Below, one piece after another: positions 20,665 to 31,505 of a stretch of DNA of 64,000 nucleotides (the first letter of the stretch is position 1; the number at the start of each line of letters is the position of its first letter). The notes beneath the pieces are model-generated. The model ran no database searches, had not been told where the DNA came from, and worked only from the letters and a program-made list of their open reading frames with translations. This DNA comes from Blastobasis lacticolella (lineage: Eukaryota > Arthropoda > Insecta > Lepidoptera > Blastobasidae), in contig LR990043.1 in the NCBI GenBank assembly GCA_905147135.1, positions 10,761,057 through 10,825,056 of the forward strand. The letters run 5' to 3'. Position numbers and translations under genes: made by a program.

Positions 20665-23600
20665 ATGACTACAGCAGCCAGACCAACCTTCGATCCTGCT
20701 CGTGGAGGGCAAGGAAGAGGCGAGAAGGATTTAAGTGCAATATCCCGACAATATTCAAGCAGAGATCTGCCTGGTCATACAAAGCTTAAGTACAGGTATG
20801 TAAGCAGTAAAACTTTAATTATTTTATCTGAATAGTAATAAGATGCAAAACCGATTTGTAAACTCTTATCTACCTTTCATTTTCGAGTATTATTAAACAA
20901 AAGGTAACTTACGTTCTACATAAAAATTATGTGTAGAGAAAGTCTCTACATGCAGTTTTCGTATTTTCTATTAATTTTACACACAATATTTCTTTCCACC
21001 CTATCACGTCATAGTGTACCTATATCTACGTACAAGTCATAATAGTTGTCTGAGTACTCAAAAAGCTCGTTTTGTGCAGTGGTTTGAAATGTGGGTTGGT
21101 GATTGTGTCAGTTAACGACAGTCGTCATTCAGACAAAACAGTTGCCTTTTCATTAAGCTAAGAATTACCTTTAACTTAGTTTACGTTTCCTTTATACTGA
21201 TGCAAACTTAATCTTTTTTTTCTCTCATTCACTTACAGAAAACAAGGACAGGGAACATCTGAAGAACTCCGCACAAGAGATTTTCGGAAAGAACTGGAAG
21301 AAAGGGAGAAGGAAATCAAGGGTACTGGTGCAAGAAGGCAAAACGAACCTGTTCTTAAGCGCCCTAAAATCGATCAAGTTCCTGCAGGTAGTTTAGATGC
21401 AGATGATCCTCTGGAGGGAGATCCTTCGGACTCCGATGACTCTGATGATGATACTGCAGCATTGTTAGCAGAGCTGAATAAAATAAAGAAAGATCGAGCT
21501 ATAGAACAGGCTAAAAAGGTAAAAATTTGCAATGGTTTCTAAAAATGTGTACTGTGTGCATGCCTATGATTGACATTGATTATTAGTAGTATGAAGTCTG
21601 ACAGAACATAATATAGCTTTGTCTCAGATTTCTTTTTATTAGTGGCCTCTACTGCGCGTGGTCAGTGGTCAGAGTTCCGAGTTATCTGTGATCAATGCGG
21701 TGGCATAGAATCATACACACAAAAACGGTCAGACTGCGACTTTCACGTACAGATAACAGGGAAAGCGGTTTGCAGAACTCGGAACTCTAACTGCTGCACG
21801 TGCAGTGTGGCCGGCGTCCACATGTCCACATATTCAATAATGCGTAAACTGATTTTTATTACGATTTAAAATAAAAATGTGAAATGAAATAAGAAAACAT
21901 AATTTGCTGCTAGTTGGTGCTGTTTGGTCTTCATTTTCATTGCTTTGTTTCATATTAATAATAAGTAGAATAAGTAATTGGGGATTACTGCATTAGTGGC
22001 AGACTGCCTAGGTCCTCTGTACTGTAGACTAGAAAACAGGCAGCAGCATTGTTGTTTTGTGTTTCAAACTAGTGGAGGAGGCTCATGTCCAGTGGATGAC
22101 TGCTAAGGGCAGTTAATGATTATTACTATCACTACACTTATTATTAACGATTAGGAATCGTTAACCCGGCGTCTGTATGGTGGAAAATCAGTACAAGGAC
22201 TGTATGGTGGGTCAATATGGCCCGGATTTAAAAAAGGGTTTAATACTTACTATTTCAATGATTTTTTGAGAATGTTATAGTAAATCAGTTTTAGTGATGT
22301 TTAAATTACTATATTTTGGTGAAAAACAATAAAAAATCAAACAATATTAGGAACTTGTTGTGTATTTACGAAAGGTCTATAAAATCTATAACAAAAGATC
22401 TAACTTCTGTAATCTCACAAAAAAATCAACAAAATTAAAACTTTAAACAAATTTTATTACTTTTAGGAATACTTAATGTAAGGTTTTCTGAGAAACTTAA
22501 CTCTAAATTTAACTGAAATTTTAAAACTAATCACTGTCAGCATCTAAATTTGCACATCCGCCGCAATAAGAAATTATGTGCTCTGGGCAGATAAACTTCT
22601 TACAATTTTGACAGGTGTGACTTGTTTTCCTATCTTTTTTAGCAGGACATATTAGGCACCGTTATCGTCATTATCCGATCAATCTTGTTCGGTGTCACTC
22701 TGTATACTTCGCTCACTAATGTGATCCTCTTCTTCATTTTCTGAGGAGTTTTCTTCTTCCGGGTCATCTTCTTCCAATACCGCTAAAATTCGCTGTCTTT
22801 CACGTTCTTCTCGGTCCATTGTGCAAGTTAAACTAAAATATCCAAAATAACATTTAAAATATATATTCAAATCAAATAAATGTTTAAACGTAATTGGTAT
22901 AAAAAGGTTACATGGAATGTAAGGTTGGGTCATATTTACCTGTTTGATGTTTGACCGCTTGTAACTACCTGCGCAGGTGCACACCGACTAAACCGGTTTT
23001 AGAAACTAAAGGGACGGGGTAACAACTGCAGCTACTGATAAGCCCGATAACTTCACATTATCACTTTAAAAAATATGGGCGTTTATAAATGTCTCGCGTC
23101 ATGATGACCCAACCTAACAGACGCCGGGTTAAACAACATACAGCACATTCACCGCAATGTGCTGAATTCTGCCGCATATCTCAGATGTTTAATCGGTTTT
23201 GGTGATGATTTTAGGATGCTGAGAAGAAACAAGAAGAAGAAAGGATTCGAATGGAAAATATGTTATCGGGGAATCCTTTACTCAATTACTCTGCAGCAGG
23301 TCAAAAAAATGACTTAAAGGTAAATATTTCGAGTAAACATACAAACTCATACAATATGATGAAATATTGACATAACATCAATGACCTATGCAATCATTAC
23401 ATAGTTTATTCATTTGGTGAACTCAACTGTTTTTATATTACTTTTTTTAAATGGTAGATAAAACAGGACCACAAACAGTGGTTATTACTGCCTGTGGGTA
23501 TTAGCAACACCAGGGGTATCACCAATGCGTTGTCCACCTTTAAATTCCAGGATACATTGTCAACCTAGGCAACAAAACGTCTAATAATAATGTATAATGA

Positions 23601-23878
23601 AAAGCAGCTGCAATCTGATACAATTTTTGCCAAAATAATATGATTCTATTCAATTTATGCTCTCGATTGAAGAGTAGTAATCTTAACATTCTTAAATTTT
23701 TTGCCTCACATTTAATTGTTCCCTATTTTAATTTCTCCAGGTCAAAAGAAGATGGGATGACGACGTGGTGTTTAAAAATTGTGCGCGGTCTGAGCCTGAG
23801 AAGAAACTGATCACGTTTATAAATGATTCTTTGAGATCGGAATTTCATAAAAAATTTATGGAAAAATACGTGAAGTGA
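20665..23878 (+). CDS. Cwc15: Cwc15 copy D, complete
   Basis: Coding exons are 20665-20795, 21239-21518, 23215-23319 and 23741-23878, in the same frame and with the same splice sites as the other copies. No amino-acid change was seen. Intron 2 differs by a two-base loss in the fold-back element near 21797, which opens a chance reading frame there but does not touch the exons. Confidence 0.95.
21644..21812. mobile_element. 169-bp fold-back MITE in intron 2 (copy D)
   Basis: Same element, two bases shorter in the right arm (CTGCTGCACGTGCAG). Confidence 0.65.
22165..23128 (-). mobile_element. 964-bp internally deleted piggyBac element (copy D)
   Basis: TTAA at 22161-22164 and 23129-23132; identical structure. 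Confidence 0.92.
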
Positions 23879-24537
23879 CTGTGCATTATCATCAACCTGG
23901 CGTTAATGCTCGGTTGCGTACCCTCGCGGCACGCGAGTGCCCGGTCCGCCTCCGCGTCCACCGGGGTGAAGTGAATATGTATAACAAACTGTATAAAAAT
24001 GCTGAGAGAAATAAAATCTATTTATAATCACCTTGCAGTATTTTATTTTGCATTTCATTTAGATTTAGATTTATTCATTACTCTTACACAAGACAATACA
24101 TTTAAGGTACATTTTAAATACATGTTTGTAAAAAGCCTTGCAGCAGTTCCCGTAAAATACAACGTTATGCTGAAATATCATAAAACATCTATTGTGAATA
24201 ATTCACTAATTACCACACGAAAACGTCGCACAACAACAGCCCAGCTAGTGCAGATAAGACAACTGACAAGCAAGACTATAGACTGGAGAGGGAGACCAAT
24301 AATCACTGAGATGTCAAAAATGTAACAAACGGTTGACAAGCGTCAGAATCGCGTGAGGGTCAGAACCGCGGGTTGAATAAAGTTTTATCTAAAATTAATA
24401 TTGAACTCATTCTGACATCAGAAAGGTGCCTTGATTGTTATTGCTTTGTTTGGTGCATCGCGTGCTAAATTATTTAAATGGTCGACTGTTTAATCTGCTG
24501 TAAACAGGGTCACAGAGGTGATGGCAGCTGCTCTTCT

Positions 24538-24958
24538 GTAATGAGCAGTTTTCCAATAGGTATCTAAAGCGTTCCTAACCACTCACTAGATGGCGCCCTG
24601 ACAATTTTGGTAATTGATAATCGCTTGAAATAGGTTCTTAGCAAACAGGATATAAACACTGGGTACGTTGTATTGGATAATATTGTATTTGTCAATCGTT
24701 TTCAACCATTTTAGAGGTTGTAATAATAATGGAGCACAGTGCCAACTTCTATAAATATTTCTTTTTATATTTTGTTCATCATTTAACAGTTATGTTTATA
24801 TCAATAAACATTTTATTTTTTAATTTAATATCAGTTGTCTGCATGAAATCACTGCCACCATCATACAGATTAAAAAAGATTACCAAAATGGTAGAAGCGC
24901 CATCTATTGATGCTTTTTGAAACCAACTATCAATACCTACTGGAAAACTCCTCATTAC
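24538..24958. mobile_element. 421-bp long-TIR element (unit of exon E)
   Basis: Same element; a few private base changes in the central AT-rich part. Confidence 0.7.
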
Positions 24959-25037
24959 TTGACATACTAATATTCTGGACCATGGTCAAGTGTACCCGGA
25001 ACCTGTTACGGGAAAAAGCGCTTTACTTTGTCAAATA

Positions 25038-25596
25038 TAGGATGATAATTTTGACAATTTACAGTAGGGATGGGGTCGGGAATCGTTAATGAATCTATTC
25101 GATTATCGATTATCATTCTCATAGAACTTGGAATCGATAGTTGCATGGTGATTCAGTACGTGTTATACAAAATAAACTATTTATTTTCTTTCGAAAGAAT
25201 AATTTATTAATACGACATTAAAACCCTTCTACAACGACGATTTCGACACGTGCGTATTTTTATTCGTTGAGTTATCCTATTCCATATTATACGCGCGAGT
25301 CGAGATCGTTGTTGTAAAAGGTCTCTTAGGGTGATATCCAAACAAGGAAAAAGAGTTATAGTTGCAAAAAATAATTTAATTATCTAAATGTATTTTTAAA
25401 TGTTCGATTATTTTATTTGAATACCGATTTTCGATTGTCTGTTGTTATTCGTTTATCGTGGCACTTCACTAAAGGGGCGGGGCCTGTCTATGAAGTATGA
25501 TATTATCCGTAGTACATTTTTCCGAAATAAAACACGAAACTTTATGAGCGTGCGCCAAGGACCAACAATTAGTGAGCTGTCAAAATTATCATCCTA
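25038..25596. mobile_element. 559-bp TA-flanked MITE (unit of exon E), abutted by a second element
   Basis: Complete element, but the Harbinger-like element at 25598-26195 is inserted exactly at its right terminus. Confidence 0.75.
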
Positions 25597-25597
25597 T

Positions 25598-26195
25598 TGG
25601 CGGATACTACACACACGATATATACTACACACACGATAAGAATCGTCGATATTTTCATTAGTCTATGCATTATTTCATTCATTTTGATGGCTGAATAGAC
25701 TAAGTTGCCAATGCCTAGCCTAAAAAAAAAGCATTTTTGACGCGTCGCTGGTGTATATTTACGATTTTTACGTATTTTTACCAAAATGACTGATAAAGCT
25801 TGCGTTGCTATAGTATTAGCATTAGGATTAAAAAGAAGCGTGAAGAGAAAAAAATGAGTAAGTTATGAGGATGAGGATCTTGTTGACTTTTTATACTTTT
25901 ATAGTAACTGTCCAGGTCCACAGTGACCACAGCAGCTTGAAAATAAACACAAACAATGAAAATAAATTTGAAATTACGTTATTTATCTGTCAGTTTGACA
26001 GAAATGTCGTGATAAATATCGACTAGATACTAGACGCTCGATATATATCGCACGATAGTTGATAAGGATCGTAGATTTCTGGATTTTCGGAAATCCTGTG
26101 ATCCGTATCACGATTCGTGATACTCTAGGCTACACACTCGATAAATATCATGATCCTGCGTGAATCACGATATATATCGTGTGTGTAGTATCCGC
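25598..26195 (+). mobile_element. 598-bp Harbinger-like MITE upstream of exon E
   Basis: Both ends share inverted GCGGATACTACACACACGAT, and a 3-bp TAT flanks the element (25595-25597, 26196-26198). Other units lack it. The interior has ATCG-rich palindromes and a short frame at 25786-25857, starting MTDKACVAIVLALGLKRSVK and then stopping. That start resembles the basic N-terminus of PIF/Harbinger transposases, which fits the 3-bp target. The left terminus carries one or two extra bases relative to the right, so the exact target size is uncertain. Confidence 0.6.
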
Positions 26196-27139
26196 TATAT
26201 TAGACAAAGCATAGGATTATAAATATAAAATCGATCGAATCGAGACGACAACAAACTATCTCTACTTAGTCTATGAAATAGGCGAGACATGCCAAACATG
26301 CACGGGACAACACGAATACTCCCTCTACATTCTCGTGTTCCCGCGGAACTGTCCAAATGTGGAGTGCGCTTTACCCTTGATTTGAATTGATTTATGACTC
26401 TAATCGACGTGATGATTCGAATCAATATGAATAGATAAAAATAAATAAAAATACGTGAAACGAATGCCAAAATGATAAAACGGTTCAATAGCAAAAACGA
26501 ACATTGAAATGTTAAATTTGTTTAGTGAAATTTAATTACCTTTCATTTATTAAAAAAATCGAGGAAATAATGTGTTTATTGTGTACCTATTTATTTATTT
26601 AATTAACCAAATCAAGTTTGAGGGCTTTTTCTGAATAATGTATCATTTTGGGAAAAAATAATTATGAGTCTGGAGAAATATGAGAAAACACATCTGGCAA
26701 CCCTGCTTTGACGTGCAAGGTTTATATCCTCTTTGGTTTTAGTGTTCCATATATATCTATCGGGCATCCATATATTTAGTTCATACGTTCATCATAGTTT
26801 GTGCGGGCTTGTGGTGCGGGCATAATCTAAAGTGTGTGTGTGTGTGTGTTGCGTCAAAAAACGCAGAGGAGATACAAAGTACGCTGTTAGTATTGTTCTG
26901 TAAAAATCTACCGAAACTTACGTTCGTTTAGAGCTTTGGCCTTTACCATTTGCTTGTATTATTTCATTCATTTGCTTTGTATGTTGTTTACAAATCAGTA
27001 CCACACTCCTCAATGAAGCGTTCTCGTTTGTTATTTTGTTTGGATTGCACTGTGGTGTATTAGTAAATTCAACAATTTTCATGTACTGAGATTTGACTGA
27101 CACATTACAGTAAGTACCCGACTGAAGTTATCCACCAGA

Positions 27140-27270
27140 ATGACTACAGCAGCCAGACCAACCTTCGATCCTGCTCGTGGAGGGCAAGGAAGAGGCGAGA
27201 AGGATTTAAGTGCAATATCCCGACAATATTCAAGCAGAGATCTGCCTGGTCATACAAAGCTTAAGTACAG
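27140..27270 (+). pseudogene. Cwc15: Cwc15 'copy E': duplicate coding exon 1 only
   Basis: This is a complete coding exon 1 (residues 1-43 and two bases of codon 44) with an intact GTATGT donor at 27271. It is followed by only 71 bp of intron 1 before foreign sequence starts at 27342. No exons 2-4 follow before the next exon 1 at 37939. The exon lies in a 330-bp stretch (27012-27341) repeated at 27966-28071 plus 37917-38140. It keeps the normal upstream leader and promoter region, so it could still act as the first coding exon for copy F by splicing to 38513. Alternatively it is simply an orphan exon. Confidence 0.85.
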
Positions 27271-27341
27271 GTATGTAAGCAGTAAAACTTTAATTATTTT
27301 ATCTGAATAGTAATAAGATGCAAAACCGATTTGTAAACTCT

Positions 27342-27965
27342 GTGAGTAATCCCATTCATAGCGCATGAATGGACCCGCGCATCAATGAAATTCCGCGCCG
27401 TAGTGCGATTAACTGTACCGGCCCATTCATGCGCATTGAATGAACCATTCATGCGCATGAATGGGTCGCATCAATGAAAATTTGTGCAAATACCCGCATA
27501 AAAAATTTTTCTACTAAGTTTCTACTAGCTTGTAGAATCAGGGCTGCCAACATAACACCAACGACTGCCGCTGCCGTTGGGGCTCGGGAGAGTTTCAACG
27601 GTAGCGGTACCGGTCTGACGCCTCGCACCCCTCGCTGCAGGATGCCGCCCGCTCGCTGGTCGTTTGCCGGGCCTCCCCGAACGGGGTCCCACTCGGCAGG
27701 CTGGTACCGCGCCGAGGGCGGCAAAGAAGAGCTAGCGGGGGGCGCAAACCCCACAGACCGGACTGTCACATCGAGGCAACACCGGCACCACAACATCCCA
27801 AGCCGAGGCCCGCTCCCCCCGTGCGTGAAATGCCGGGGGAGCCAAACCAAACGACCGGGCCGTTTTAACGGCCCGCGTAAGCACACCACCGCCAGTGGGC
27901 TCGACCCAAGCGGTCTCCCCGCACGTGCGCTCCGCGCACGCGCGAGAAGATGAAGAATGATGATG
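27342..27965 (+). mobile_element. 624-bp GC-rich segment, possible truncated non-LTR retroposon
   Basis: This segment occurs nowhere else in the window. It is flanked by two copies of a 330-bp native stretch. Its first 130 bp hold palindromic CATTCATGCGCATGAATG motifs. The remainder is strikingly GC-rich and ends GAGAAGATGAAGAATGATGA before native sequence resumes, like the simple-repeat tail of some insect LINEs. Long open frames on both strands here are probably a by-product of GC richness; I recognise no product. The retroposon reading is inference. Confidence 0.45.
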
Positions 27966-28071
27966 AATGAAGCGTTCTCGTTTGTTGTTTTGTTTGGATT
28001 GCACTGTGGTGTTTTAGTAAATTCAACAATTTTCATGTACTGAGATTTGACTGACACATTACAGTAAGTAC

Positions 28072-29602
28072 TGTAACGTAACAAACTGCCTAGCAGTGGG
28101 TCAGGTTCAGTTGTAAAATCAATGTGAGCAAAGAAAACAAAAGAATCAGGGTAGTGGGTATGTATTCAGTCCATCAGTATAATCTATTTAAAACAAGGAA
28201 TTTATCAAAAATAATCTACAAAAGCACAAACGTTATAAAAAAGAGTTTGTCCACATAACCTTCTGTCCGGGCTGGCGCACTTATTTCACTTTTCCACGCA
28301 GACCGAAAGTACCGGTTTATGAACTGGTTGAGCGACTACGTCAGCTTGGGATTCTTATAGGAGTTGGTGGTTCATGCGACTAGGTGCATACCCTTAGAAC
28401 TGGGTCATGATCGGAGATAGGATTTGATGCCTCATAGCATATACTTTTCAGATTTATACCGCACACATAACAACTTTTGGCGATTTATTATTTCAAGGTA
28501 ACGTCACGTTATAAATTATTCACCTCCAAGGCCGAAGGCTGGGAAAAACAAAACTGAACTGAATCCCTCTCTGCTTCCTCTACTGAAGGCTCGGGTCCTC
28601 GTTTAAAAACCTTCTGGAACCATTTGGCACAAAGGAAGATAAGATCTTGTTGGCCAGTAGTCATAGTCAACCAGCCAGTTCCCGAAATGGTCCATATTAA
28701 TTTTCGGACGGTCTGGTGTTCGACAGCCAAGATATAATTCATGCCGACCTGATGAGGAATTGGATCCAGCAGTTATCTAGAATAAGAGAGGCACAAAAAA
28801 GATTAAAATCTCCTTTGACTATTAAAAATTTCACTTGACATCAAATGACATGACAAGAGTACAATAATAGAAAGAACCCGCTTTTAATAAAAATGCGGAT
28901 TTATGTGTATAATTCGTATTGGAAACCATATATAATTCAAACCCCATCGAAACAAACAACCCTCCGAAGCATTGGGGCCCGTCCGGATTCAGAATATTTA
29001 AAAAAACAAGAAGTTACGAAGGTAAGAATCCAGACCACGCCATTGCCCCCTGCTTTTCATTCGGAAACCATCATTACTTTTATCATTTGGGTGTCTATAT
29101 ATCACAAGTACATTCCCCAAAATCTATTATAGTCAAAACATTAATAGAACGTAGTAATCAACATAGTCTGACATACAGAATAAACTTAATTTTCCAGGGA
29201 GAAATTATGGACAATCAGAGCCTGAAGGGCCAAATCCAAAGATACCCATAAAAAGTGACAATTTGGAAATTAAAAAGCATCAACATGCTACACAAAAATG
29301 TGTCTAAAAGTCCTAATAACTGTAAGTACTAACACAAGTCAAAGCAAAACCCTATATTCTATTATATTCAATTTAAATTAAACACATTAGTAAAAACGTA
29401 GTTACATCAAATACAGAATTAACATATTTTCCAGGAAATAATGATTGACAATCAGAGCCTGAAGGGCCAGATCCAAAGATGCCCATAATAAACTAATAAA
29501 GGTGGAAAAATTAAGAATAAAAGTGTCAACGTGTTGAAAACAACGTTTAAACAGGAGTCCTCACAACCGTAAGTATTACATAAGGCAAAGTAAGATCCTA
29601 CA
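28072..29602 (-). repeat. 3' LTR of the retrotransposon
   Basis: 1,531 bp, TG..CA ends on either strand. It differs from the other LTR at 28098 (G against T) and at about 28464 (C against T). Short reading frames inside are identical in both LTRs and have no recognisable product. Confidence 0.97.
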
Positions 29603-29765
29603 TATTACCCCAAAAACTCGGAAAAAAAAATTTGAACCTATAAAGAAAATTTTTTGCAACTTAAGTACAAGTAAGGTTTATATATTTTGTCAGTAAGTTA
29701 AAGCAATGGCTTATTTAAGGAGTTGTCAGCCGCTCCCAGTAATTCCTACATCACTTTGAGTGATA

Positions 29766-30130
29766 AGAGTTTACCCAAACCCTTTAGAGGGATAAAGTAA
29801 ACAAGAACACCCTAACCCTTTAGAGGGGTTAGAGTATAGTAAGAGAACCCTAACCTTTTAGAGGGGTTAGAGTATATTAAAAGAACCCTAACCTTTTAGA
29901 GAGGTTAAAGTATAGAGACAACCCTAACCTTTTAGAGAGGTTAAAGCATAGAGACAACCCTAACCCTTTAGAGGGGTTAAAGTATAGGAGGAACCCTAAC
30001 CTTTTAGAGAGGTTAAAGTATAAAGTCCACCCTAACCCTTTAGAGGGGTTAATGTGTAATTAAGAACTCTAATCCTTTAGAGTAGTTTAAGCAAAATAAA
30101 GAACCCTAACCCTTTAGAGGGGTTAAAGTG
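29766..30130 (-). repeat. Ten ~37-bp tandem repeats, each a hairpin
   Basis: The monomer is built around AACCCTTTAGAGGGGTT, which can fold as a stem with loop TTTAGA. About ten copies follow one another with AGTATAG-like linkers. Several copies carry AACCTTTTAGAGAGGTT, where both members of one base pair have changed together (C/G to T/A). Confidence 0.85.
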
Positions 30131-30820
30131 TAGAGGGAGTTAAATAAATATGGGTAATATGTAGAAAATCCTTAGTTACATCCAAAGTAAAAAAACACTA
30201 ATGTGGGAACAACCCTTATAAAAAGAAAAAAAATTTAAAATCTTTAAATATTTGCAGAAATAAAAGAAAACAAGAAGAAAAGAAAAGACAAGACCGATAA
30301 GGAAGTGTTCAGTAATTGTAAGAGTTTGATTGTTAGTTAATAGGAAAAGAAAAAAAATTGTAATGGCTTACATACAATAAGAATGAAATTTGAATATGAA
30401 ATTCAAGTAACATAAAATTCGTAATTTGTTTAAATATTTTTTTTCTAACATCCCAACTTAACAGTTAAAAGTAATTATTTTAATAAGAAAATAGTAAAGT
30501 TTTATTATTCATAAAGAAACATGGCTCGGTTACAACCGTGCGCTCAAATCTAAGGAAGTAGGAAAACTTCAATCATTTAAAATAAGTAAGACTTTTCCGA
30601 CTTAAAAATATTTTGAATAAACATTAAATAAATACGTTAGGATAAATATAAATAAGAATAAATAAAAAGGGTGACTCACAGATTCGAATGTTCTGTGTAA
30701 TCAAGAAATACGTTATAATATATATCTGTGAAATACACGATGACCGCAAATAGGATTCAATAGTTGATCTCTTTTACGGGCGCTCGTAGCATCCACAACG
30801 AGAAGAATGTACAAGTGGAT

Positions 30821-31275
30821 AAGCGGTACCTTACACGGAATTGTAGAGTCACCAACCGCTCTAAGAGATGCAGCGAAGGGCTTATTTTAAGTGTTGCAAA
30901 CCGCACTCGGTGTAGGCTTTTTTATACCGGACGGCCCTACTCATCACGAAAACAAAATTAAAGAAATAAATATTTGAAAGAACAGGCGGTACCTAACACG
31001 GAATGGTAGAGTCACCAACCGCTCTAAGAGATACAGCGAAGGGCTTATTTTAAGTGTTGCAAACCGCACTCGGTGTAGGCTTTTTTATACCGGACGGCCC
31101 TACCCATCATGAAAACAAAATCAAAGTAATAAATATTAGAGGGAACAAGCGGTACCTAACACGGGTTTGGAGAGTCACCAACCGCTCTAAGAAGATGCTT
31201 CTAAGGCTTATTTAAAGTGTCGCGAACCGCACTCGGTGTAGGCTTCTTTATACCGGACGGCCCTACCCATAACAC
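30821..31275 (-). repeat. Three ~160-bp tandem repeats
   Basis: Copies begin at about 30821, 30983 and 31147 with GCGGTACC, and each contains GAGTCACCAACCGCTCTAAG, AACCGCACTCGGTGTAGGCT and TATACCGGACGGCCCTAC. GCGGT and ACCGC in each copy can pair. The third copy is shorter. Confidence 0.85.
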
Positions 31276-31326
31276 GAGCGAGAGAGAAAAAAAATAATAA
31301 TAGAAGAACTAATAAGTTCTAGGAGT

Positions 31327-31505
31327 TTAAATCTTAAAGTCCTTAACATGCCATCTAGCACAAGATCCACAAGGATCTTCCAAAAGATAAACCAAAGATG
31401 AGAGCTTCTGAATTACCTTACATCTAATAAAGCGGGGGGCTAACTTTTTAGAAAAGTATGAACCAGCATCACTAATCACATAGTTTTTACGCCATACAAT
31501 ATCAC
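31327..31505 (-). pseudogene. Integrase C-terminal segment out of frame with pol
   Basis: About 60 codons follow the pol stop in a shifted frame, ending at TAA 31327-31329. It has the GDIVW and LAPRFIRCKVI character of the integrase C-terminal (GPY/F-like) domain. The shift lies at about 31500-31515, next to a short TTTAA-containing repeat. Either this copy is defective or the element uses a second recoding event. Confidence 0.7.

Larger units (their letters stand above)
27012..28071 (+). repeat. 330-bp duplication carrying leader and exon 1
   Basis: Copy 1 is 27012-27341. Copy 2 is 27966-28071 continued at 37917-38140 after the LTR element; 106 plus 224 bp equals 330 bp. They differ at three sites I could see (G/A and T/A in the leader and C/G just after the LTR target). 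The stretch runs from AATGAAGCG in the leader, through the ATG and coding exon 1, to 71 bp into intron 1. Confidence 0.85.
29603..31326 (-). other. 3' noncoding region of the retrotransposon
   Basis: No gene is recognisable between the pol end and the 3' LTR. It contains two tandem repeat families (30821-31275 and 29766-30130) separated by AT-rich sequence. An envelope gene would be expected here in an errantivirus; none is seen. Confidence 0.7.

Noticed and set aside
27449..28084. 211-codon minus-strand frame and overlapping plus-strand frames in the GC-rich segment
   Set aside because: Long frames on several frames at once are expected from high GC content, and the frame runs across the junction into native leader sequence.
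28893..29251. Small genes within the LTRs
   Set aside because: The same frames occur in both LTRs and match nothing I recognise; LTRs are regulatory and noncoding.
29766..30130. Telomere-like CCCTAACCC repeats
   Set aside because: The CCCTAACCC motif is only part of a 37-bp hairpin monomer inside the retrotransposon; the insect telomere repeat is different (CCTAA) and is not arrayed here.
29766..31275. CRISPR array
   Set aside because: The repeats have no unique spacers of uniform length and lie in a eukaryotic retrotransposon.
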